Source: JAGVWJ01 sp964588555 (GTDB taxonomy: Archaea; Micrarchaeota; Micrarchaeia; Anstonellales; Bilamarchaeaceae). From it: DNA of 64,000 nt. How positions within the stretch are numbered: position 1 is the first letter of the stretch; every line of letters begins with the position of its first letter. The stretch lies in NCBI GenBank assembly GCA_964588555.1, contig CAZPPT010000001.1, forward strand, positions 120,441 through 184,440, read 5' to 3'. Position numbers and translations under genes: made by a program. Shown piece by piece: positions 49,843 to 57,333 of this stretch. The notes beneath the pieces are model-generated. The model saw nothing but the letters and a program-made list of their open reading frames with translations, searched no databases and was not told the DNA's origin.

Positions 49843-50565
49843 ATGACAAAACTCTTTGTAATGACGGACAGCTACCTAAAAGAATGCGATGCGATGGTCG
49901 TATCGGTGAAAGATGGGAAGTTCATCGAGCTTGACCAGACGTGCTTTTACCCGCGTGGTGGAGGACTGCCAAGCGATACGGGGAAAATAATTGTTAATGG
50001 AAACGGGTTTCGGGTTGTAAATGTAGTTAAACAAGACGGCGCAGTTTACCACGAACTCGAAATTCCAAATAGAGAAATCAAAACGGGCGATCAAGTTCAT
50101 TGTGTGATCGATTGGGAACGTCGTTACAAACTAATGAGGATGCATACCGCTGCGCACGCACTTGTTGGCATCATGAATAAGGAGGCAGGCGTACTTATCA
50201 CGGGAAACCAAATTGAAACCGAACAGTCGCGCATTGATTTTAACCTTGAGAACCCGACACGTGAACTTTTGGAAGAATACGTACGAAAAACAAATGAGGC
50301 GCTTAAAACGAATGTCGAAATTAAAATTTCATTTATGCCGCGCGATGAGGCGCTCGCGATTCCTGGCATGGTAAAACTTGCCGGGGCGCTCCCCCCGGAA
50401 GTAAAGGAGCTGCGCATTTTGGAAATTCCGGGCATTGACGTTCAGGCGGACGGCGGGCCGCATGTGAAAAATACGAGCGATGTCGGCGAGATGGAATTCA
50501 TTCGTGTGGACAACAAGGGCAAAAATAACCGAAGGATTTACTTTAAAGTCAAGGAACGCGTATAA
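49843..50565 (+). CDS. AlaX-type alanyl-tRNA editing protein
   Basis: A 240-residue trans-editing enzyme that removes Ser (or Gly) wrongly attached to tRNA-Ala. DQTCFYPRGGGLPSDTGKI is the AlaRS-editing N-domain, RMHTAAHALVGIMNKE holds the HxxxH zinc site, and VQADGGPHVKNTSDVGEME is the second metal box, with Gly-Pro-His where Gly-Thr-His is usual. It ends RIYFKVKERV. The ATG at 49843 is taken as the start, as the longer frame begins with an unrelated hydrophobic stretch. It is a stand-alone, medium-length (AlaX-M-like) form. Confidence 0.88.
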   Translation: MTKLFVMTDSYLKECDAMVVSVKDGKFIELDQTCFYPRGGGLPSDTGKIIVNGNGFRVVNVVKQDGAVYHELEIPNREIKTGDQVHCVIDWERRYKLMRMHTAAHALVGIMNKEAGVLITGNQIETEQSRIDFNLENPTRELLEEYVRKTNEALKTNVEIKISFMPRDEALAIPGMVKLAGALPPEVKELRILEIPGIDVQADGGPHVKNTSDVGEMEFIRVDNKGKNNRRIYFKVKERV

Positions 50566-50612
50566 GGAAAACAATTATAAAGCTCATCAGAAAAAGAGCT
50601 TAGGGTGACTCC

Positions 50613-51599
50613 ATGCGTTCGATACGGGCTATTTTGGCAATTCTAATTTGCATAACCATGCTATTTGCTTCTGAAGGGAGAGGCGAAAGCAGCATTGACG
50701 TGAAAATAAGTAATGAGGACGAGGTACGGGTTAAAACAGACGTACGGACCGACATAAAATCAGATGGCGAAATACGGGCGCGCATAAAAGAGGAGGTACG
50801 CCAAAAAACGGCAGACGGACCGCAGATAAAGATGCGCATTGAAAAACGAGGCGAGATTCGGCAACGGATAAAAAATACCCTAGATACGCGTTCAGTTGAT
50901 GCTACGTTGAAACGGCGCGAGGCAATAGAAAAAGCGCGGGCGGTTACGGAACGAAGATGCGATTCGCTTGATGACGCTACAGAACGCGCGGTATGTGACA
51001 AGGAAAGTGTTGCGTATCAGGTACGCGAAAAGGTACGTGAACGCCATGAGCTAAGTGAGGCGTGTAGAAACGAAAATAACGAAACTCAGGCAGCATGCCA
51101 AGAAAGGGTAAACGCAGAGTTTAAGGAAGAGGTACAGGCGCGATTCAAGGCATGGGTAAAAGAAAGGCGTGAACGGGGCGAAAATGAAACAAATGATGAA
51201 CTAAATGAAGAAGTACGTACACGCCTCGAGCTCGTCCATGAAGAAATGAAGGGAAGGCTTATTGAGAGGCACAATGATACAAGGCAAAAGGCAATCCTTA
51301 ACCGGCTTGACAATGCAATAGAAACGGCAGAAAAACACGGGGGGCTCCTTGAACGTGCAATTACGAAGGCGGCAGAAAAAGGGCATGACACTGCGAAACT
51401 TGAGTTCGTGCTTGAGGCATATGTCAAGGCGGTTGATAACGCAAAAGTGCTCTATGACGACGAGCAATACCGCGACAGCGTTGCCTCGCTTAATGAGGCA
51501 AAGGAACTTTTCAAGGAATTCAGGGGAATATTTGCAGATATTGTTTCAACACATAAGAGAAACGAATTGTATGTAGAAGCAGGTGATAGCAATGAATAA
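50613..51599 (+). CDS. Secreted, highly charged coiled-coil protein
   Basis: A 328-residue protein with signal peptide MRSIRAILAILICITMLFAS and then an almost continuous run of charged helices rich in Arg, Glu and Lys, for example VRVKTDVRTDIKSDGEIRAR, AKVLYDDEQYRDSVASLNEA and FKEEVQARFKAWVKERRERG. Two Cys pairs occur at CDSLDDATERAVC and CRNENNETQAAC. No domain is recognised; it may be an extracytoplasmic structural rod. An AGGGTGA ribosome-binding site precedes the ATG, and a small lipoprotein gene overlaps its end by 8 nt, implying a functional pair. Confidence 0.65.
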   Translation: MRSIRAILAILICITMLFASEGRGESSIDVKISNEDEVRVKTDVRTDIKSDGEIRARIKEEVRQKTADGPQIKMRIEKRGEIRQRIKNTLDTRSVDATLKRREAIEKARAVTERRCDSLDDATERAVCDKESVAYQVREKVRERHELSEACRNENNETQAACQERVNAEFKEEVQARFKAWVKERRERGENETNDELNEEVRTRLELVHEEMKGRLIERHNDTRQKAILNRLDNAIETAEKHGGLLERAITKAAEKGHDTAKLEFVLEAYVKAVDNAKVLYDDEQYRDSVASLNEAKELFKEFRGIFADIVSTHKRNELYVEAGDSNE

Positions 51600-51825
51600 G
51601 GCATTTGCAAGCTTGTTTATCGTAGCAATGCTCCTATTTGGATGCACACAAACAAGTGCCCCGACCCAGCCGGACGGGCAAACTGAACCTGCACCCGGCG
51701 GTGCAATGGCAGCCACGGATACTACCGTTGGCGAAGGAACGCAAGTGATTTCTGAACAAAATATACCTCCTGAAGACCAAAATGATGCAGAGGAACTTGA
51801 ACGGATGCTTCAAGAACTAAACTAG
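51592..51825 (+). CDS. Small lipoprotein
   Basis: A 77-residue protein with signal MNKAFASLFIVAMLLFGC ending in a lipobox-like LFGC, followed by a disordered Pro/Thr/Gln-rich tail (APTQPDGQTEPAPGG) and an acidic C-terminal helix (NDAEELERMLQELN). The ATG at 51592 sits behind AGGTGAT and overlaps the previous stop. The acidic tail could contact the basic coiled-coil protein encoded just upstream; this is speculation from charge. Eight nt separate it from the AMP phosphorylase gene. Confidence 0.65.
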   Translation: MNKAFASLFIVAMLLFGCTQTSAPTQPDGQTEPAPGGAMAATDTTVGEGTQVISEQNIPPEDQNDAEELERMLQELN

Positions 51826-51833
51826 GGTGTACC

Positions 51834-53429
51834 ATGGCAAAGAAGAACAATAAGGAATTCGTGGAAAAGAACGGCGGGAAAAAGGTGGACGTCTGGAAGC
51901 ACAAAAAATACATGTGCACCGTGCGCGACCTTGACGTATATACCGGGAAGAACACGATTTTCCTTAACGAAAGCGAGGCAAAGGAGCATGACATCTTCTG
52001 GGGATACCGCACACAGATATGCACTGCAAAAAAGGACTGCCTTGTCGTAAACGTAAACGTATCGAACGGATTCGTCAAGCCAGGTGATGTGGGCATCTCA
52101 AAAGAGGTATGCAAGGAATTCGGGCTTCATGACGGCGATGTTGTGGAGGTTCTTCACATGGAACGGCCGGCATCGATTGCCTCGATACAAAAAAAGCTCA
52201 AGGGAGAAACGCTCCAGCCGCGTGAGATCAGCCTTATTGTCAATGAGATCATGGATGGAAAATTAAGCGAGATAGAGACGACGGCATGGATTTCCGCAGC
52301 ATATATGAAAGGCCTCAGCGATGAAGAGATAGTTGCGCTTACCCATGCCACAGTCGATTCAGGCGAGACGCTTGATCTTGGAAAACGGCACATTGTTGAC
52401 AAGCACTGCATCGGAGGCGTAGCGGGCAACCGAACAACGATGATACTTGTACCCATCATCGCATGCACCCCTCTCTTTATCCCAAAGACAAGCTCCCGCT
52501 CCATAACGTCGCCAAGCGGCACTGCCGACACGTTTGAAGTGCTCACAAATGTAAACATAGAGATAGACGAATTGCGCTCGATTGTCCGCAAGGCGCACGG
52601 TGCGATTGTCTGGGGGGGCGGCATGAACCTTGCGCCTATAGATGACCGCCTTATCAAGATACGCCATCCGTTGAGCCTCGATCCCGAAGGGATGCTTCTT
52701 GCAAGCATATTAGGCAAGAAAAAATGCGTCGGTGCGCAGGACGTAATTATTGACATACCGGTCGGAAGGGGCGCAAAAATACCGTACGTTGAACGCGCAC
52801 AACAGCTCGGCGACCATTTTATCAAAATTGCAAAGAACATAGGTATGAACGTCGAGGTGCTTATTACCGACGGTGCCGAACCGGTCGGCAACGGGATTGG
52901 CCCTGCGCTTGAATGTCTTGACGTACTTGAGGTGCTTGAGGGGAAGGGGCCTGTTGACCTAAGACATAAAAGCGTATTTATGGCAGGAAAACTCCTTGAG
53001 CTTGCAGGCATATGCACAAAAGGAAAGGGATACGGGATTGCAGGGGACATACTTAAAAGTGGCAAGGCACTTAAGAAAATGCGCGAGATTATTGAACTTC
53101 AAGGTGGAAACCCGCGGGTACGACAGGATGACATCCCGGTGGGGCGGCATTCATTCAACGTAAAGTCGGAACGGGACGGGCGCATTTTTCATATCGATAA
53201 CAAGATCATTTCAACAATTGCACGGATTGCAGGTTCACCGCGTGACCGCGGGGCGGGGGTACGCATCCACAAGATCCGCGGGGACGCAGTCGTGAAAGGC
53301 GAAACGCTCCTTACAATTTATGCAGAAAGTAAAAGCAAGCTTGACTTTGCCATAAAGGCGGTTGAAGATACCGAACCGATCGAATTTAGGAAAATGCTCC
53401 TTGGCACGATCCTTGGGGACCCGTCCTGA
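51834..53429 (+). CDS. deoA: AMP phosphorylase
   Basis: A 531-residue phosphorylase that splits AMP into adenine and ribose-1,5-bisphosphate. The archaeal N-terminal domain (residues about 20-110) precedes a thymidine-phosphorylase-like body: VDKHCIGGVAGNRTTMILVP, TSSRSITSPSGTADTFEVL and GKKKCVGAQDVIIDIPVGRG. C-terminal GVRIHKIRGDAVVKGETLL is the PYNP domain. Length and insertions match archaeal AMPpase rather than bacterial DeoA. In archaea it feeds ribose-1,5-bisphosphate isomerase and type III RubisCO, which are not in this window. Its stop is directly adjacent to the convergent lipoprotein stop (TGATCA). Confidence 0.94.
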   Translation: MAKKNNKEFVEKNGGKKVDVWKHKKYMCTVRDLDVYTGKNTIFLNESEAKEHDIFWGYRTQICTAKKDCLVVNVNVSNGFVKPGDVGISKEVCKEFGLHDGDVVEVLHMERPASIASIQKKLKGETLQPREISLIVNEIMDGKLSEIETTAWISAAYMKGLSDEEIVALTHATVDSGETLDLGKRHIVDKHCIGGVAGNRTTMILVPIIACTPLFIPKTSSRSITSPSGTADTFEVLTNVNIEIDELRSIVRKAHGAIVWGGGMNLAPIDDRLIKIRHPLSLDPEGMLLASILGKKKCVGAQDVIIDIPVGRGAKIPYVERAQQLGDHFIKIAKNIGMNVEVLITDGAEPVGNGIGPALECLDVLEVLEGKGPVDLRHKSVFMAGKLLELAGICTKGKGYGIAGDILKSGKALKKMREIIELQGGNPRVRQDDIPVGRHSFNVKSERDGRIFHIDNKIISTIARIAGSPRDRGAGVRIHKIRGDAVVKGETLLTIYAESKSKLDFAIKAVEDTEPIEFRKMLLGTILGDPS

Positions 53430-54401
53430 TCAATCAATGCGGTCATAACAATAGACCGTCTTTTCCGGCGTTATGACGGTGTATGGTTTTCCATTACTTT
53501 TATCCGAACAAAGCGGAAATACGACTAATGGGTTACTTGTAATTTCCTGGTCTTCCACATATACGCCGCTTTTTAGGGTATTAGGCAGGCAGGAGAACGC
53601 ACCGTCCTTTACTATCGGTATGGTTCCCTCCTGGCAATAGCGGTAACTGTCCTTATTCGCATTAAATACAGTACCTATGACGATCCCGATAATCTCTTGC
53701 GGCCGCACACAGTCAGGGTCAGGCGAAAGGTTGTTGTCCCCCTGAAGGACATAACAGGTACCTTGGGAATCGCTTGAGATGTCAATGATCCGGTGCATGA
53801 TTGGTATGGAAAATGACGGCGAGTTATACGCAATGATGGTGCCGATGCGAAGGTCGCTTGGGCTGAACTTTGTCGTGAAGACTGCCGTATGGTCGGCAGT
53901 GATGGTCGGGTGCATCGACTTGGTGTCTGTTACGGATGAAAGGTTGACGTTTGAGTATTTGACCACAAATGCCTCTTCGGATAACAAAAATTCGATGCCT
54001 GCAATTGAGGGTGCGCCGGGTATGTCCTTTGTAAGCCGTGCCGAACTGTCAAGCGAAGCATATTCAAGGTCGCGATATCGGTTGCTTAGTTCCGCATATT
54101 GCCGTGATAGGTTCGCATGGCGAGAGGAAAGGCCGGCGTACGTACGGTTAAGCTCATCGTACGCATCGCCAAGCGCCGCATATGAGTCCTTGAGCCTTGC
54201 AAGCTCGGTTTTGCATCCTGCAAGCTCCCCGATGCAGCTTTCTTCCGGAGCCCCTTCGGCCTTATCAGAAAGGAGGCGCGCATAACGATCTTCAAGTGAT
54301 TTGTAATCGCTCTTAAGCTTTGCAAGTTCGTCCGTACTGCTCGTTTCAGACGTGCAACCGAAGATAAGCAATATGCCTGCCAAAATAATAAGATATCTCA
54401 T
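53430..54401 (-). CDS. Coiled-coil lipoprotein with an S26 signal-peptidase-like domain
   Basis: A 323-residue exported protein. Signal MRYLIILAGILLIFGC ends in FGC (lipidated C16). Residues about 22-115 are a heptad-rich coiled coil (LAKLKSDYKSLEDRYARLL). Then comes an S26-fold segment: SMHPTITADHTAVFT (Ser162), GTIIAYNSPSFSIPIMHRII (His203) and YVLQGDNNLSPDPDC (Asp222), the same Ser-His-Asp boxes as in the signal-peptidase-like protein at 32377. The last 80 residues contain Cys pairs. The start is the ATG at 54401, 1 nt after the upstream regulator's stop. A secreted protease or a decayed binding domain are both possible. Confidence 0.72.
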   Translation of the reverse strand: MRYLIILAGILLIFGCTSETSSTDELAKLKSDYKSLEDRYARLLSDKAEGAPEESCIGELAGCKTELARLKDSYAALGDAYDELNRTYAGLSSRHANLSRQYAELSNRYRDLEYASLDSSARLTKDIPGAPSIAGIEFLLSEEAFVVKYSNVNLSSVTDTKSMHPTITADHTAVFTTKFSPSDLRIGTIIAYNSPSFSIPIMHRIIDISSDSQGTCYVLQGDNNLSPDPDCVRPQEIIGIVIGTVFNANKDSYRYCQEGTIPIVKDGAFSCLPNTLKSGVYVEDQEITSNPLVVFPLCSDKSNGKPYTVITPEKTVYCYDRID

Positions 54402-54402
54402 G

Positions 54403-54813
54403 TCACCACTTCCGTAATACCATAAATGTCTTTGTGTCACGCATGTTTTTTAATTGTCTGATCTGGTCGATCGTCGTGTCGATATCGGATAGGCTTTTTG
54501 CCTCGATAATCGTGCAGCCGTCAAAATCGCCTGAAATTTCATAGGCCTGCGTGGAAAGCCCACGTGAGGAAAGCTCGTGCATCATCTTCTTGACATCGCC
54601 CTTTGCCTTAAGCATGACGATTGCGTAAAACGCGTTTTCGCTTGCAACATCGATGGTAAAACGCCTGACGGTGCCTTGTTTTACGAGGTTTTCAATGCGG
54701 TGGCGGATCGCGCCTTCCGTAAGGTTGACCTTTTTTGCAAGCTCGGTGTTTGTTGCGCGCGCATTTTCTTTGAGGAGTGAGATGATTTTTACATCTACGT
54801 CGTCCAATTTCAC
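54403..54813 (-). CDS. Lrp/AsnC-family transcriptional regulator
   Basis: A 136-residue regulator. Translated from GTG at 54813 it reads M/V-KLDDVDVKIISLLKENARA, then TNTELAKKVNLTEGAIRHRI, the helix-turn-helix. RRFTIDVASENAFYAIVMLK and a RAM-type domain follow, ending TKTFMVLRKW. The GTG start is supported by a TATA element (CTATAAATA, 54833-54841 on the minus strand) about 25 nt upstream, predicting a leaderless message; the longer open frame starts inside that promoter. The coiled-coil lipoprotein gene follows after 1 nt and is a likely target or co-regulated partner. Confidence 0.85.
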   Translation of the reverse strand: MKLDDVDVKIISLLKENARATNTELAKKVNLTEGAIRHRIENLVKQGTVRRFTIDVASENAFYAIVMLKAKGDVKKMMHELSSRGLSTQAYEISGDFDGCTIIEAKSLSDIDTTIDQIRQLKNMRDTKTFMVLRKW

Positions 54814-54832
54814 GTATGTGTTAATACATACG
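54813..54832. promoter_or_regulatory. 20-bp operator-like inverted repeat at the second Lrp gene
   Basis: CGTATGT-GTTAAT-ACATACG (plus strand) is an exact inverted repeat between the TATA box and the leaderless GTG start, overlapping the first base of the gene. The placement mirrors the palindrome at the other Lrp gene (10185-10201) and suggests autorepression. Confidence 0.55.
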
Positions 54833-54898
54833 GTATTTATAGGCTTTATGATCTCCCAACCCATCTCTTTTAATTAATGATCCGACATAATACGAACT

Positions 54899-55348
54899 AT
54901 GCCAAACAATACCGTAACGTTACACCGAGTCCTTAAGGCAAACCCCGAAAAGGTGTATCGCGCATTTACGGAACCCAATGCGCTTCTATTTTGGCTTGCG
55001 CCGTACGGATTCTTGTGTGTTGTCCATGCTATGGATGTGAAGGTAGGCGGCAACTATAAAATGTCATTTATCAATTTTTCTACAGGCAATGGGCATTCAT
55101 TTGGCGGAAAATTTCTTGAAATAAGACCAAACGAATTCATAAAGCACACGGACAAGTTTGACGATCCCAACTTGCCGGGCGAAATGGTTACTTCGGTTTG
55201 GCTTAAGAAAGTTTCTTGCGGCACTGAGCTTAAAATTGTCCAGGAAGGCATTCCTGCCCAGATACCTACCGAAATGTGTTACTTAGGATGGCAGGAATCG
55301 CTAGAAAAGTTGGCAAAATTAGTTGAGCCTGATATTCCCGATGGATAA
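54899..55348 (+). CDS. SRPBCC/AHSA1-family protein
   Basis: A 149-residue START-fold protein of the Aha1-C/AHSA1 type. LHRVLKANPEKVYRAFTEPN followed by LLFWLAPYGF is the family's N-terminal signature, GGNYKMSFINFS and FLEIRPNEFIKHTDKF are mid-domain, and GWQESLEKLAKLVEP is the C-terminal helix. These proteins bind small hydrophobic ligands; the role here is unknown. It is divergent from the Lrp gene (shared gap of 85 nt) and convergent with the interrupted DUF2200 gene. Confidence 0.87.
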   Translation: MPNNTVTLHRVLKANPEKVYRAFTEPNALLFWLAPYGFLCVVHAMDVKVGGNYKMSFINFSTGNGHSFGGKFLEIRPNEFIKHTDKFDDPNLPGEMVTSVWLKKVSCGTELKIVQEGIPAQIPTEMCYLGWQESLEKLAKLVEPDIPDG

Positions 55349-55366
55349 ATGGTAAAACTGAAGTTA

Positions 55367-55831
55367 TTATTTTCGCAAGATATCCTCCATTGACTTTCCC
55401 TTTGCCAATTCATCGATTAGCTTATCTAAGTAGCGAATCTCCCGCATTGTCGGTTCCTTGATGTCTTCCAACCGGACACCGCAAACCACGCCCTTAATCA
55501 AAACCCGCGAAGGATTCAGTTGAGGGGCGTTTGCAATGAATGTCTCGAAGTCCGTTTGTTTTTCCAGTTGTGTTTCTAACTCTTTCTGGCTATATCCTGT
55601 CAACCAACGAATAATTTCATCAATGTGACCGAAGGGACCCCGCAGCAAGCTGGCGGGGTATGCCCCATTCGGTCACAACTTTGAAAAACTGGGTTCATAC
55701 CCCGTTGCTTGCAACGAAACCCAGTTTTTCAAATCAACTTCTATTTTGGTGCGTCCTTTTTTCTGTGCCTTAGTGACATAGAAGGGGTAGACACGTGCGA
55801 AGCTCATAGCATAGATGCGGGGTTTTGGCAT
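55367..55831 (-). pseudogene. DUF2200 gene interrupted by a 109-bp insertion
   Basis: The 5' part (ATG at 55831) reads MPKPRIYAMSFARVYPFYVT and KAQKKGRTKIEVD, then enters the inserted element and stops. The 3' part resumes DEIIRWLTGYSQKELETQLE and ends ELAKGKSMEDILRK. Joining the two across the insertion gives a normal DUF2200 protein of about 116 residues in frame (KIEVD-EIIRW). The insertion sits at 55624-55732 with a 5-bp duplication on each side. A TATA-like TTTTTATATTAG about 25 nt upstream of the ATG suggests the gene had a leaderless promoter. Function of DUF2200 is unknown. Confidence 0.88.
55619..55737. mobile_element. REPIN-like double-hairpin insertion with 5-bp target duplication
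   Basis: Two hairpins lie side by side. Hairpin A (55624-55677) has the 10-bp ends TGTGACCGAA/TTCGGTCACA. Hairpin B (55681-55732) has the 15-bp ends TTGAAAAACTGGGTT/AACCCAGTTTTTCAA. Their apical parts are inverted relatives: GGGGTATG at 55655-55662 in A is CATACCCC at 55696-55703 in B, each next to a GCAAGC/GCTTGC loop. ATCAA flanks the element on both sides (55619-55623, 55733-55737). No coding sequence is inside. The layout matches a non-autonomous element mobilised in trans, such as a REP doublet; no transposase is in the window. Confidence 0.8.
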
Positions 55832-55866
55832 AAAGGTATAGATAGAGTACTAATATAAAAAGAATA

Positions 55867-55998
55867 TCCCACCTACCAGATTTGAACTAGTAACCTATCC
55901 GTTTCTACCTTTTTAGGAAAAAGGTAGCCAAAAACTGTCAGATAAAAAAGACTGACGTCAAACTACAGCGGATCGCTCTACCGTTGAGCTAAGGTGGG
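55867..55998 (-). tRNA. tRNA-Tyr: tRNA-Tyr(GTA) with an intron
   Basis: The acceptor stem pairs CCCACCT (55992-55998) with AGGTGGG (55868-55874) and has discriminator A at 55867; no CCA is encoded. C1-G72 is the archaeal tRNA-Tyr identity pair. The D arm is GCTC-AACGGTA-GAGC, the anticodon stem ATCCG/CGGAT, the anticodon GTA, the variable loop AGGTT and the T arm ACTAG-TTCAAAT-CTGGT. An intron of about 60 nt (about 55903-55962) interrupts the loop after position 37, with two internal hairpins: a 10-bp CTACCTTTTT/AAAAAGGTAG and a 5-bp GTCAG/CTGAC. Exact splice sites were set by the 7-nt loop; the bulge-helix-bulge was not verified. Confidence 0.92.
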
Positions 55999-56082
55999 CC
56001 AATAGTTAATAAGGACTATAATATAGAGAATAAGTGTTTTTAAACAATTATCTTCGTGTTTTGGAACCGGTTGTGGTTAAAA

Positions 56083-57252
56083 TTATTCCTTCACAAGCAC
56101 TGCAAGCATCACAAGCGCTGCAACGGTCGTGATCCCGGAAAACAAGAACGGCGCAGGGATGGACTCGAATTTCATGTCCCATAAAAACCCTGCGATCCCG
56201 TTTGCAGCAAGCGTTGCAATGCCGATTGCCCCATAATATATGCCGCTTGCGCTTGCGTACTGCCCATGGCGGACTGTTTTAGCCAAAAAAACGCCTGGCG
56301 CAACCTTGTAAATGGCAGTGAAAACGCCAAAGAGCGCAAAGAGGGGGAATATGGATTGGAAGGACAAAAAAAGCGCAAAACCCAAAAGCACGATGCCAAA
56401 CAATATCCAGCCGGCAAAAAGAATGTTCTTGGCACCAAAGCGGTCGCTTAACCTGCCCACGGGCAGGGCGCTTAATGCATAGAAAATATTGAATGCCATG
56501 CCCAAAAGCGGAATATACACAAGCGGCACAACCAGGCTTGCGCGAAGAAGAAAGAACGCAACAGTAAATTCCCCAAGCGCAAAGAGGAAGGAAACCGCCG
56601 CAAAGCGCTTGAAGTTCCGTGCAAGAAGCACATCAAGTATGATTTTGCCCTGGTCCTGTACCACGGCAGGATTTTCCCGGACAAAAAGGACAACGACAAC
56701 TGCAAGAAATGCCGGGACAAGTGCCACAAGGAATATAATGTCGTAGGTACCGCGCAGGCCCTCGCTTGCAAAAAGCGCAAGAATGGCAGCTGCAATAAGC
56801 GGACCAAGGATCGCACCAAACGTGTCGACCATGCGCCGAAAGCCAAATGCGTGGCCAAGCAGTTCCTTCTTCTCAGACAGCACGATAAGCGAATCGCGCG
56901 GCGGATCCCGGATGCCTTTTCCTGATCGCTCAAAAAGCACAATAAGCGCAACCTGCCAAGAGTGCGTTGCAAAAAGTAGGAATGCCTTTACAATCCCCGA
57001 TACCGAATAGCCGGCAATAATCATCCGTTTTCGCTTCCCCGTCCTATCTGCGTAAAGCCCGGCGAACACGCCAACAAATTTTGCAACCGATTCCCTCAGG
57101 GCATCTATAAGCCCAATTACAAGGACAGGCGCCATAAGCACGCTTGAAAGAAAGAAGGGCAGTACCCAGATGATCATTTCGCTACTAATATCAACAAGGA
57201 AGCTTGCAAGTGAAAAAAGTTTTGTATTTCTACTTAAACCCTTGCTATCCAT
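56083..57252 (-). CDS. Major facilitator superfamily transporter
   Basis: A 389-residue membrane protein with about 12 hydrophobic segments. MFS landmarks are GLYADRTGKRKRMIIAGYSV between helices 2 and 3, RDPPRDSLI, and VGRLSDRFGAKNILFAGWIL, the matching loop in the C-terminal half. The first residues (MDSKGLSRNTKLFSLASFLV) fit the subgroup with a short N-terminus. Substrate is not predictable; relatives include drug or sugar efflux proteins. It lies downstream of nothing obvious on its strand and is divergent from the geranylgeranyl reductase gene. Confidence 0.88.
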   Translation of the reverse strand: MDSKGLSRNTKLFSLASFLVDISSEMIIWVLPFFLSSVLMAPVLVIGLIDALRESVAKFVGVFAGLYADRTGKRKRMIIAGYSVSGIVKAFLLFATHSWQVALIVLFERSGKGIRDPPRDSLIVLSEKKELLGHAFGFRRMVDTFGAILGPLIAAAILALFASEGLRGTYDIIFLVALVPAFLAVVVVLFVRENPAVVQDQGKIILDVLLARNFKRFAAVSFLFALGEFTVAFFLLRASLVVPLVYIPLLGMAFNIFYALSALPVGRLSDRFGAKNILFAGWILFGIVLLGFALFLSFQSIFPLFALFGVFTAIYKVAPGVFLAKTVRHGQYASASGIYYGAIGIATLAANGIAGFLWDMKFESIPAPFLFSGITTVAALVMLAVLVKE

Positions 57253-57333
57253 ACGATAGTTACTAACCGATACTTTAAAAAAAAGTGTGAGCGGAATACA
57301 TTAAAACCAAAGAACAGATCATGAGGGGTAACC

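Noticed and set aside
52154..53065. 303-codon minus-strand frame inside the AMP phosphorylase gene
   Set aside because: Antisense shadow of a conserved enzyme with low-complexity translation.
55367..55648. 93-codon protein starting with TTG at 55648 as an independent gene
   Set aside because: Its first residues come from the inserted element and the rest is the 3' part of an interrupted DUF2200 gene.
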